This document shows, piece by piece, positions 16,660-24,618 of a stretch of 64,000 nt of DNA (position 1 is its first letter; each line of letters starts with the position of its first letter). Under the pieces are notes generated by a model. That model saw only the letters and a list, made by a program, of their open reading frames with translations, made no database searches and was not told where the DNA came from. The stretch comes from Mojavia pulchra JT2-VF2. Lineage in GTDB: Bacteria > Cyanobacteriota > Cyanobacteriia > Cyanobacteriales > Nostocaceae. The stretch is from assembly GCA_019359325.1 (NCBI GenBank), contig JAHHHN010000008.1:124001-188000 (forward strand). Reading direction: 5' to 3'. A program made the position numbers and the translations under genes.

Positions 16660-17676
16660 ATGCAAACTTATACCAATCCGGTCTACAAAGGCTATTTTGC
16701 CGACCCTTTTGTCTGGGAACACCAGGGCGTATATTATGCGATCGGAACCGGCGCAGCAGAAGCAGAAGGAATGGTAGATGAAATGGCTCCTGCGCTTGGC
16801 GTTGACTCCCCTAACAAGCTGTGTGTCTTTCCGCTGTTACGCTCCTTTGATTTCCTAAACTGGGAATATGTTGGTAACGCGCTGTTGCGACCAGACCCTG
16901 CACTTGGCGATAATTTTTGGGCCCCCGAAGTTGCTTACTGCGATGGCACGTTCTACCTCTATTACTCTGTGGGACATGAGGACAAGAATCATCAGTTGCG
17001 CGTTGCTACAAGCGATACACCGTTAGGCCCCTATAAGGATGTTGGCGAACCACTTCTAGACCCAAATTCCTGCCCCTTTGCGATCGACCCGCACGCATTC
17101 CGTGATGATGACGGGCAGTGGTATTTATTTTACGCCCGTGATTTTCTAGATACAGAGGGTGGCGTGCGTGCTGGTACAGCGTTGATGGTAGCCCGGCTCG
17201 AAACCATGACGAAGCTCGCAGACATGGGGAAAGTCGTCTTGCGTGCGCGTTCAGATTGGCAACGATTTTTAGCCAACCGTTTGATGTACGGTGAAATTTT
17301 TGATTGGCATACTTTGGAAGGGCCTTGTGTTCGTAAACATGGCGATCGCTACTATTGTTTTTATAGCGGTGGGCGCTGGGAAACTGAAAACTATGGTGTC
17401 GATTATGGAGTAGCTGATAATGTGATGGGGCCTTACTCTGATGCGGGTAACGAAACGGGGCCACGGGTGCTGCGATCTGTTCCTGGTCATGTCATAGGCC
17501 CTGGACACAACTCAATAGTTCTGGGCCCAGATGGTCAGACTGAGTACATTGTTTACCATGCCTGGGGAATGAACATGGCTGCGCGGCATATATGTTTAGA
17601 TAAACTCATTTGGACATCAGATGGGCCACGTTGCGACGGCCCCACTTGGACGCCGCAAACTATCTCTGGCAAATAA
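16660..17676 (+). CDS. Glycoside hydrolase family 43 type enzyme
   Basis: The protein has 338 residues in a five-bladed beta-propeller pattern of GH43/62-like enzymes, which hydrolyse arabinan, xylan or related glycans. Candidate catalytic residues are Asp15 (FADPFVW, base), Asp143 (AIDPHAF, pKa modulator) and Glu220 (LEGPCV, acid). WAPEV (about 88-92) and GHNS near the end are family landmarks. No signal peptide is visible, so it would act in the cytoplasm unless the start is wrong. ATG 16660 has GGAG 12 nt upstream; the in-frame upstream stretch is a palindromic repeat. Base composition looks more GC-rich than its neighbours, which hints at acquisition by transfer. Confidence 0.82.
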   Translation: MQTYTNPVYKGYFADPFVWEHQGVYYAIGTGAAEAEGMVDEMAPALGVDSPNKLCVFPLLRSFDFLNWEYVGNALLRPDPALGDNFWAPEVAYCDGTFYLYYSVGHEDKNHQLRVATSDTPLGPYKDVGEPLLDPNSCPFAIDPHAFRDDDGQWYLFYARDFLDTEGGVRAGTALMVARLETMTKLADMGKVVLRARSDWQRFLANRLMYGEIFDWHTLEGPCVRKHGDRYYCFYSGGRWETENYGVDYGVADNVMGPYSDAGNETGPRVLRSVPGHVIGPGHNSIVLGPDGQTEYIVYHAWGMNMAARHICLDKLIWTSDGPRCDGPTWTPQTISGK

Positions 17677-17707
17677 TAGACTTTTTGCAAAAGAACTTAC
17701 GCACTCA

Positions 17708-17820
17708 GATCCCCCAACCCCCTTAAAAAGGGGCAGCCCTGCGCCCTTGCGGGTTCCCCGACTCCCTCAGTGGCGTGGCTTTAGACGTTCCCCCTTTTTT
17801 AAGGGGGGTTAGGGGGGATC
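17708..17820. repeat. MITE-like element with long terminal inverted repeats
   Basis: Imperfect inverted arms at 17708-17733 and 17790-17820 (GATCCCCC-AACCCCCC-TTAAAAA-GGGG type) enclose about 56 bp of another spacer repeat that includes CGGGTTCCCCGACTCC. It lies right after GH43 and can form a long hairpin. There is no coding potential. Confidence 0.75.
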
Positions 17821-17986
17821 AGGGTTTCAGACTTCAGTGGGTAAGTCCTATAAATGACTGTTGACCCTTAAGGGTTCGATAGTTGCTTTCCGACGCAAGA
17901 CGATAGGAACGCACTATCTCACACACCAAAAGGAATGCGCGATCTACTGAAATGAGAAAGCATTTAAGTTAAATAAGTTAGCAAAC

Positions 17987-18215
17987 TCCCGTTTGCTTGC
18001 GGAAAACACCAAAATGAGAAAGTCAAATGGCATTTTGAGTAAGCAATACGTCATTTTGCTTGCGGAAAACACCAAAATGAAAAAGTCAAATGGCATTTTG
18101 AGTAAGCAATACGTCATTTTGCTTGCGGAAAACACCAAAATGAAAAAGTCAAATGGCATTTTGAGAAAGCAATATGCCTTTTTGTTTATTCAAAACAGCA
18201 AAATGAGAAAGTAAT
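17987..18215. repeat. 63-bp tandem repeat, about 3.5 copies
   Basis: The landmark GGAAAACACCAAAATGA starts at 18001, 18064 and 18127, giving an exact 63-bp period, with a degenerate fourth copy from about 18190. Copies differ by only one to a few bases. Each unit contains CATTTTG and its complement CAAAATG several times, so it can fold into small hairpins. Because 63 is a multiple of three, both strands stay open (73 and 71 codons), but neither frame has a convincing start signal. I treat it as a non-coding minisatellite. Confidence 0.88.
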
Positions 18216-18340
18216 ATGACATTTTGATAAAGATGGGAAAGAATGGGTAAGGGTTTAGCAATGCTAAACCCCTACAAAAAATCTATATGTATCAGGATTT
18301 TCGTGAATTGGTATCAGCACTCAGCACTTTGCTATCTAAG

Positions 18341-19636
18341 CTAAATACCTAACCGTTGGTAAACCTCTTCTAAATGCCGCAGATGTTGTTGGGGGTCAAA
18401 ACATACCTCAATTTCTGCTGGAGATAATTTTTGGGTAACACGAGGGTCTTTGGTAATTAAGGCGTGGAAATTACCTTCCGGCTTGTTCCAAGCAGTGTGA
18501 GCGTTTTCTTGGACGATCGCATACGCCTCTTCGCGGCTAGTTCCCTTGTCTATCAAAGCAAGTAGCACTTTTTGGCTAAACACTACTCCGCCATAGCAGT
18601 TGAGATTTCGTGCCATATTCTCAGGATAGACGAGTAGGTTTTTCACCAAATCGGTGATTTCTACCAGCATGAAATGCGTCAAAATACAAGCATCTGGCAA
18701 AATTACTCGTTCTACAGAACTATGAGAAATATCCCGTTCATGCCATAGTGCAACGTTTTCTAAAGCTGCACCCGCATGACTTCTAACTAGCCGCGCCATT
18801 CCTGTTAGCCGTTCTGAACGGATAGGATTACGCTTATGCGGCATTGCTGAAGAACCTTTTTGACCTTTGGCAAAAAATTCTTCAACTTCCAGAACGTCTG
18901 TTTTTTGCAGATTGCGAATTTCTACAGCAAAGCGTTCAATAGATGCTGCAACTAAGGCTAATTGCTGGACATAATCGGCGTGGCGATCGCGGGAAATAAC
19001 TTGTGTTGAGGCGGTATCAGGTTTAAGACCGAGTTTTTCGCAGGCGATCGCTTCTACACGTGGTTCAATATTGGCATAGGTTCCCACTGCACCAGAAATC
19101 TTACCAACAGCAATTGTCTCACGTAGAATTTTTAAGCGTTCTTGGTGTCGTAACACCTCTGCTAACCACCCAGCTAGCTTAAATCCAAATGTCATTGGTT
19201 CAGCATGAATGCCGTGAGAACGTCCAATCATCACAGTATGACGGTGTTCTTTGGCTTTTTGGCGAATCGCTTCAATTAAGTTTTTTAGGTGTTGCATCAA
19301 CACATCCAGACTGGCAAGCAATTGCAATGCTAATGCCGTATCCAGCACATCAGAACTGGTTAAGCCCAAGTGTATATAGCGTCCTGCTTCACCAACATAT
19401 TCATTAACATTTGTTAAAAATGCAATCATATCGTGGCGGACTTCAGCCTCAATTTCTAGCACCCGCTTGGGGTCAAAATTCGCCTTTGCTTTAATTTCTT
19501 CAACCGCCTGAGATGGAATGTAACCCAGTTCAGCCTGCGCCTCACAAACAGCAATTTCTACTTGTAACCAAGTTTTTAGCTTATAGGCTTCACTCCACAG
19601 ATTACCCATTTCGGGCAAGGTATAACGCTCAATCAC
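18341..19636 (-). CDS. purB: Adenylosuccinate lyase
   Basis: PurB catalyses two fumarate eliminations in purine synthesis: SAICAR to AICAR, and adenylosuccinate to AMP. The 431 residues have the fumarase/aspartase superfamily layout. The N-terminus is MIERYTLPEMGNLWSE, the TSSDVLDTA substrate loop follows, IGRSHGIHAEP carries the catalytic His, and the flexible signature loop is KGSSAMPHKRNP with the catalytic Ser. The start codon is GTG. Length is normal for the short bacterial type. The DUF421 gene lies 41 bp upstream on the same strand, which may be chance clustering. It is convergent with the repeat-rich region that follows GH43. Confidence 0.97.
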   Translation of the reverse strand: MIERYTLPEMGNLWSEAYKLKTWLQVEIAVCEAQAELGYIPSQAVEEIKAKANFDPKRVLEIEAEVRHDMIAFLTNVNEYVGEAGRYIHLGLTSSDVLDTALALQLLASLDVLMQHLKNLIEAIRQKAKEHRHTVMIGRSHGIHAEPMTFGFKLAGWLAEVLRHQERLKILRETIAVGKISGAVGTYANIEPRVEAIACEKLGLKPDTASTQVISRDRHADYVQQLALVAASIERFAVEIRNLQKTDVLEVEEFFAKGQKGSSAMPHKRNPIRSERLTGMARLVRSHAGAALENVALWHERDISHSSVERVILPDACILTHFMLVEITDLVKNLLVYPENMARNLNCYGGVVFSQKVLLALIDKGTSREEAYAIVQENAHTAWNKPEGNFHALITKDPRVTQKLSPAEIEVCFDPQQHLRHLEEVYQRLGI

Positions 19637-19676
19637 AATCCGCCACAGAATACAACCGTCATATTTTACATTTTAA

Positions 19677-20228
19677 TTAGGGCAGATCGCTTTTCCATTT
19701 AGGTTTTCCGTTAGTAATGGAATTAGTTTTTGAGTCGGATGTAATGACACTAATGCTACCGTCAGCTTCCATATAAGCTAACTTTACATCAGCCAAAAAT
19801 TCCACGCTTTGCTGACGCAACTTACTCATCAACTCCTCCTCAGTGATCAGTTCCCGTTCTAGATGTCGGTGAATCATCTGACCATTTTTTACTAGCAGCA
19901 GTGGCGGAGGATTCATAAAACGCTGAAATTGAGGAAGTTTGTAACCCAACCAGTTCAGCAAGTAACTCCAAAAAATTACAGTTCCTACCAGAATAGCTCC
20001 TTCAGTAATAGATGTATAATTACTCGCCATTGCATTTTGAGCAGCTTCAGCGAATAGTACAACTACTAATAAATCAGTAATTCCTAGAGTTCCTAGTTGT
20101 CTGCTAGGGAGGAAACGTAGCACTGAGAACAATGCTAGGTATACTAGCGACCCACGTATAATCAATTCTAGAACGCTGATGTTGGGAACAAAAATTGCGT
20201 GCCAATCTATAAAAAACCATTTGTCCAT
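19677..20228 (-). CDS. DUF421 family membrane protein (YetF/YcaP-like)
   Basis: This 183-residue protein has three transmembrane segments in the first 95 residues and then a small soluble domain. The family pattern is clear: R-G-S-L-V-Y-L-A-L-F-S-V-L-R, then S-R-Q-L-G-T-L-G-I-T-D-L-L-V-V-V-L, and a P-P-P-L-L-L-V-K-N-G-Q segment leading into the soluble part with E-E-L. YetF-type proteins are inner-membrane proteins linked in Bacillus to spore and stress physiology; the biochemical role is unknown. It starts at ATG and may be co-transcribed with purB. Confidence 0.87.
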   Translation of the reverse strand: MDKWFFIDWHAIFVPNISVLELIIRGSLVYLALFSVLRFLPSRQLGTLGITDLLVVVLFAEAAQNAMASNYTSITEGAILVGTVIFWSYLLNWLGYKLPQFQRFMNPPPLLLVKNGQMIHRHLERELITEEELMSKLRQQSVEFLADVKLAYMEADGSISVITSDSKTNSITNGKPKWKSDLP

Positions 20229-20992
20229 TAACGCTGATTTTCTCCCTATTTATAAAGCTGTAATTTAATTAATAAAATGCCAAAATTTTAAATCGTAAAT
20301 TATAGGTCAAATTATCATATTGGTAGATAAAATTACCAAGCTTTCAATTATGAAATTTACTTATTTCCCTACTGGAGATTCGGCGCTTAGATTGCTAAAA
20401 ATACTTCATAAGTCGATTAACAAGATTAGCTGAGTTTTAAGTTGCTCGCATCTAACCAAGGGTATTTGTGCAACATCCTTTAGGTAGATATCATCTGTTA
20501 GCCAGGAAATTTAGGTTAAAATCAATAACTTTCAGCATGAAATATCTGCAAGTAGTTGGATTTTTGGCATAGAATAAGTGGTGCGATCGCACTACTCTTG
20601 CTAAGGTTAACTCTAATGGGGATCACACTCTTGCGGATATAGCTTATTTTTTATAAATTAAGCCTAAAGCTATATTTACTAAATAATTCCTTATAGATGA
20701 TAGTTGATTATTGACCGCAGAGTTACATTTACTAGCAATAGGCATTGAACTATAGATGCGATCGCTTAAGTTCAAAAATATTCAGTTTAGACGTAATTAC
20801 TCAATGCAAAATATTAAGTCAACAAGCCTCTATTCTCAGTATTACTTATTTATGTATGAGAGCAAAAAATTAATGGTTTTTCAGGAGTTGTCTTAATATT
20901 TTACGTAGATTTATTTAAATTACCCCAATTACAAAATTCCACCACTAAAGTGAGGGAAGTGCCAAAACTAAAAAAGTGAGATTTTAAAATTT
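20229..20992. other. AT-rich spacer between divergent genes
   Basis: About 765 bp separate DUF421 from mnmH. Two HIP1-type sites (near 20583 and 20758) are the only recognisable features. I see no gene or RNA. Confidence 0.55.
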
Positions 20993-22060
20993 ATGCCTCC
21001 TTCAGTTACATATACCCAGCAGCCTTGGGCTGAAACTTACAGTGAAATCATTGATGTTCGGTCGCCTAGTGAATTTGCAGAAGACCACATTCCTGGCGCG
21101 ATTAATCTACCAGTGCTGAACGATGCTGAACGTGCTGAAGTGGGAACAATTTATAAACAAGTTTGTCCCTTCACTGCGCGCAAAATCGGCGCTGCTTTAG
21201 TATCCAGAAATATCTACCAGCATCTGAGTCAACACTTTGCGGCCAAAGATAAAGATTACCGTCCTCTAATTTACTGCTGGCGGGGTGGGCAACGTTCAGG
21301 TAGCATGGCTTTGGTGCTAGCGCAAATTGGTTGGCGCGTTACTGTGCTTGAAGGCGGATACAAGACTTATCGTGCTTATGTACGCCAACAGCTAGAACAT
21401 CTGCCAGAAAAATTTACCTACCAGATATTGTGTGGTTTAACTGGCAGTGGTAAAACTTACATTCTAGGTAAAATGCGTCAGCGTGGCGCTCAAGTTCTAG
21501 ACTTGGAAAGTTTAGCTAACCATCGTGGTTCCTTATTGGGTGAAGAATGGCAAGGAACACTTTTGCCTCAACCCTCACAAAAATACTTTGAAAGTCTGCT
21601 ACTAGAACAGTTGCAAAAGTTTAATCCACATCAGCCAGTGTGGATAGAATCGGAAAGTACAAAAATTGGGCAAGTATATTTGCCTCAGTCTTTGTGGGAG
21701 AAAATGAAACAAGCTAGCTGTGTGGAAATTCAACTACCAATAGCTGCTAGAGTCCAGTTTCTTTTACAAGAATATCCACACCTAACAACTTATCCTGAAA
21801 TCTTAAAACGAAAGTTAGAGAAACTCAAATCTCGTTGTGGTTGGGAAAAATTAAGTCGTTGGTATCAGTTGATTGATGCTGGTAATTGGGAAACGTTAGT
21901 ACAAGATATATTGGATTCCTACTACGACCCTACTTATAGTCGCTCAATAAAACGGTATTTTAGCCAATCTCAAAGATTGCTATTTCTCCAAAATTTATCT
22001 GATAGCAGTATTGATAGATTGTTAGATTCTTTACTGCCGAATTGTGTGGCGCTAAAATGA
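20993..22060 (+). CDS. mnmH: tRNA 2-selenouridine synthase
   Basis: MnmH (SelU/YbbB) converts 2-thiouridine at position 34 of some tRNAs to 2-selenouridine, using selenophosphate and a geranylated intermediate. The 355 residues start with a rhodanese domain (about 15-130) with IIDVRSPSEFAEDHIPGA and the catalytic Cys95 in YCWRGGQRSGS. A P-loop domain follows with GLTGSGKTY near 150 and a helical C-terminus. Length and architecture are normal for the family. No selenophosphate synthase (selD) lies in the window, although the reaction needs it; it would have to be elsewhere. The gene stands alone, with the prohibitin-like gene convergent downstream. Confidence 0.94.
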   Translation: MPPSVTYTQQPWAETYSEIIDVRSPSEFAEDHIPGAINLPVLNDAERAEVGTIYKQVCPFTARKIGAALVSRNIYQHLSQHFAAKDKDYRPLIYCWRGGQRSGSMALVLAQIGWRVTVLEGGYKTYRAYVRQQLEHLPEKFTYQILCGLTGSGKTYILGKMRQRGAQVLDLESLANHRGSLLGEEWQGTLLPQPSQKYFESLLLEQLQKFNPHQPVWIESESTKIGQVYLPQSLWEKMKQASCVEIQLPIAARVQFLLQEYPHLTTYPEILKRKLEKLKSRCGWEKLSRWYQLIDAGNWETLVQDILDSYYDPTYSRSIKRYFSQSQRLLFLQNLSDSSIDRLLDSLLPNCVALK

Positions 22061-22164
22061 GAATATGGTAACGGATGGTGTAATGGATGTAATAGATAAA
22101 TTTAATAAAAATTACGTTTACATCCTCTACAAAATCCTCTATCGGTATTGAGCAGAATCAGACA

Positions 22165-23004
22165 TTACTGTTGTTTTTCTGCGTTAGCAAAACTATTAGG
22201 ATTAATGTTAATTAATGGCAATGAACCATTGCCACCTATAACCGTAGGGAAACGTCCATCCCATTTTTCAATTGCTTGCTTCTGCAACAACTCTGCGGTT
22301 AAAGTTTGCCGCTGTAATCTTTGCGCCTCAGCTTGTCCTTTGGCACGGTTAACTTCTGCTTGAGCTTCTTGAGTTGCTTTTTTAGCACCAAATTCTGCCT
22401 GTTTAGCTTCTTGTTCAGCTATTTGTTTCGATTCAATGGCTTTGCTGAACTCTGGAGAAAACGAAAAATTTACTAGAGAAACATCATCTACTATCAAACC
22501 ATAAGCCGACAGACGGGTTTTGAGATGGCTATCAATTTCCTCTTTAAGTTCAGTTCGCTTAGTGATGATTTCTTCTGCTGTTTTTTTAGCAGTTGCTGCT
22601 TTCAACACTTCAGATATAGCAGGAGTGATAATCCCTGTGATAATTTGTTGCTGATCACCAACTTGTTGGTAAACCTGATTCACTCTTTTCGGATCGATGT
22701 GCCAGTTAACAGCAAGTTCGCTGGTGATTTTTTGTAAGTCTTTAGAAGCAGCATCCGATTGAAAAGTGTTTTGCTGCACCCGCACACTCAGCCTTTTAAT
22801 TGACGTGACAATTGGCATGAGTGGGTGAAGCCCTTCATCTAAAACTCGATCCTGGACTTTACCAAACTTCATGACAACGCCCCGTTCGCCAGCATTTACA
22901 ATCGTGAAAGGGCGGAAAATAATTGCTAACAGCAATAAGAATACTCCGCCCACAAAATAGGTACTGAACTGAAAAGCATTGGCAGTATGTATGTTGTTAC
23001 GCAT
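22165..23004 (-). CDS. Prohibitin-type SPFH (band 7) membrane protein
   Basis: The protein has 279 residues. One N-terminal membrane anchor (about 14-35, STYFVGGVFLLLLAIIF) is followed by the SPFH core, with NAGERGVVMKFGKV and LDEGLHPLMPIV diagnostic for prohibitins. A long Ala/Glu/Gln-rich coiled coil follows (E-S-K-Q-I-A-E-Q-E-A-K-Q-A-E). These proteins form ring or cage oligomers on membranes and guard membrane protein quality, often with FtsH. In cyanobacteria the relative is Phb1 or a similar protein. ATG 23004 gives the usual prohibitin length; a start 26 codons upstream would add a Cys-rich, non-family stretch. It is divergent from nfi. Confidence 0.9.
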   Translation of the reverse strand: MRNNIHTANAFQFSTYFVGGVFLLLLAIIFRPFTIVNAGERGVVMKFGKVQDRVLDEGLHPLMPIVTSIKRLSVRVQQNTFQSDAASKDLQKITSELAVNWHIDPKRVNQVYQQVGDQQQIITGIITPAISEVLKAATAKKTAEEIITKRTELKEEIDSHLKTRLSAYGLIVDDVSLVNFSFSPEFSKAIESKQIAEQEAKQAEFGAKKATQEAQAEVNRAKGQAEAQRLQRQTLTAELLQKQAIEKWDGRFPTVIGGNGSLPLININPNSFANAEKQQ

Positions 23005-23182
23005 GGTTATTTTTTCAAATAAAGATGGAACTAGCTGATTGCTAAGGTTATAGCAACAATACTGGCGCTTTAGCTTTAGCAAAACGTTACAAAAAAATTA
23101 AATTAATCACAACAATAGATACACTATTGCTAATAGAGATTTCGGCAAAAAGTATTTGAATTTTATTAAGTCAAAACTTAAT

Positions 23183-23848
23183 ATGAATATAGCTCAACAG
23201 CATACGTGGCCTAGTACCGTAGAAGAAGCGATCGCAATCCAAGAAACATTAAGAAATCAAACACTTACAGAAGATAACCTGCCAGAAAATGTCCAATATG
23301 TTGCAGGAGTGGACATGGGCTTTGAAGCTGATGGTACAATTAGCCGTGCAGCAGTAGCAGTACTGAGTTTCCCTGATTTACAAGTAGTCGAGACACAGCT
23401 AGCGCGTCGTCCTACAACCTTTCCCTATATTCCTGGTTTCCTTTCATTTCGAGAAATACCAGCCGTACTTGATGCCTTGGAGAAGGTAAAAATTACACCA
23501 GACATCATACTGTGTGATGGTCAGGGAATCGCCCACCCCCGAAGACTTGGTATTGCTAGCCATCTAGGTTTACTTATAGATATGCCCACAATTGGTGTAG
23601 CAAAATCTTTACTGATTGGCAAGTATCAGGACGTGCCAGAAACAAAAGGTAGCTGGCAACCGCTAATACATAAAAATGAAACAATAGGAGCAGTTTTACG
23701 CACGCGCACAGGAGTAAAACCTTTATACATATCCAGTGGTCATCGAGTAAGTTTACCTACAGCAATTAACTACGTAATGCGTTGTACCACTAAATATCGG
23801 CTACCGGAAACTACACGCATTGCTGATAAGTTAGCGTCTTCGAGATAA
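23183..23848 (+). CDS. nfi: Endonuclease V
   Basis: Endonuclease V nicks DNA (and inosine RNA) one base 3' of deaminated adenine, starting alternative excision repair. The 221 residues include the catalytic Asp44 (VAGVDMGF), the PYIPGFLSFRE wedge region (Pro-Tyr-Ile-Pro) that strand-separates at the lesion, and Asp112 in CDGQGIAHPRRLGIASH. VAKSLLIG completes the RNase H-like fold. Length is normal. ATG 23183 is preferred to an in-frame TTG at 23156; neither has a strong ribosome-binding site. It lies 127 bp before the FHA gene on the same strand, with no obvious functional link. Confidence 0.95.
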   Translation: MNIAQQHTWPSTVEEAIAIQETLRNQTLTEDNLPENVQYVAGVDMGFEADGTISRAAVAVLSFPDLQVVETQLARRPTTFPYIPGFLSFREIPAVLDALEKVKITPDIILCDGQGIAHPRRLGIASHLGLLIDMPTIGVAKSLLIGKYQDVPETKGSWQPLIHKNETIGAVLRTRTGVKPLYISSGHRVSLPTAINYVMRCTTKYRLPETTRIADKLASSR

Positions 23849-23975
23849 AGCGAATATTCTTTATATTGTTTTGTTTGAAGTTTTTTCTAAATACTTGCTT
23901 GCTCCTACCCAATCATGTTAGGAATCGCACAGAAAGGAGTTGAAGTAACTAAATAAAAGTTACTAAGTTAGAACG

Positions 23976-24575
23976 ATGAATGCACTAACTTTACAGTGGC
24001 AAGATGCAGGACAAAATAAAACTCAGAACATTTACGAACAACAACCAAGCAAAAATCCTGGTACTGTCCGCATCGGTCGAGATCCACTCCGGTGCGACAT
24101 TGTTGTCAGTAACCCCACGGTATCTGGACTGCACGTAGAAATCTTTTTTCACGCCCAAGAGCAACGCTTTTACATTAGAAATCTACGATCGCAAAATCCT
24201 CCCTTAGTAGATAGACAAAAACTAGTCCAGGGTGAAAAGCCTTTACAAGAGGGCAGTATTATCTACTTAGGACAAATGGAACTCAAAGTTACTGCCGTTT
24301 TAATTAACAGCATTCCGCCAACAATTTTAGTACCACCACAAGCAACAGTGGTAAGCTCCCAACCAACTAAACCCCCTGTAAACCAGCAGCAACCAATACA
24401 AGCCGGACATTACTACCATCCCCCAACACCCCCATCACCGCCACCAGGAGTTTATGGCTTAGAGTGTCCCAAATGTCACAAAGTTTCCCCCGCTGAGAAT
24501 CTGCAAATTGGCTGTCGCTGGTGTGGCACATCTTTAGCTGCGGCCGTAAGTGTGTTGGTCGCACCTAATCATTAA
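23976..24575 (+). CDS. FHA-domain protein with C-terminal zinc-ribbon-like motif
   Basis: The protein has 199 residues. The N-terminal FHA domain (about 12-110) has the phosphothreonine-binding landmarks GTVRIGRDPLRCDIVVSN, TVSGLHVEIF (Ser and His) and the NLRS segment. A Pro/Gln-rich linker (about 115-155) leads to two CxxC pairs, CPKC and CRWC, in a C-terminal module of about 40 residues that could bind zinc. It should be cytosolic and bind phosphorylated partners, probably targets of Ser/Thr kinases. Its stop lies 43 bp before the next FHA gene, so the two are probably an operon. It has no catalytic domain, so it is likely an adaptor. Confidence 0.85.
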   Translation: MNALTLQWQDAGQNKTQNIYEQQPSKNPGTVRIGRDPLRCDIVVSNPTVSGLHVEIFFHAQEQRFYIRNLRSQNPPLVDRQKLVQGEKPLQEGSIIYLGQMELKVTAVLINSIPPTILVPPQATVVSSQPTKPPVNQQQPIQAGHYYHPPTPPSPPPGVYGLECPKCHKVSPAENLQIGCRWCGTSLAAAVSVLVAPNH

Positions 24576-24618
24576 AGAGATGGGAGCAGGGGGAGAAATA
24601 ATTAATAACTAATGATCA

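Noticed and set aside
17944-18214. Small repeat-protein genes on both strands of the 63-bp repeat (71 and 73 codons)
   Set aside because: Both frames are open only because the period is a multiple of three. Neither has a ribosome-binding site or a family match.
17987-18215. Possible CRISPR array
   Set aside because: The 63-bp units are joined head to tail with no unique spacers, and no cas genes are present. It is a tandem repeat.
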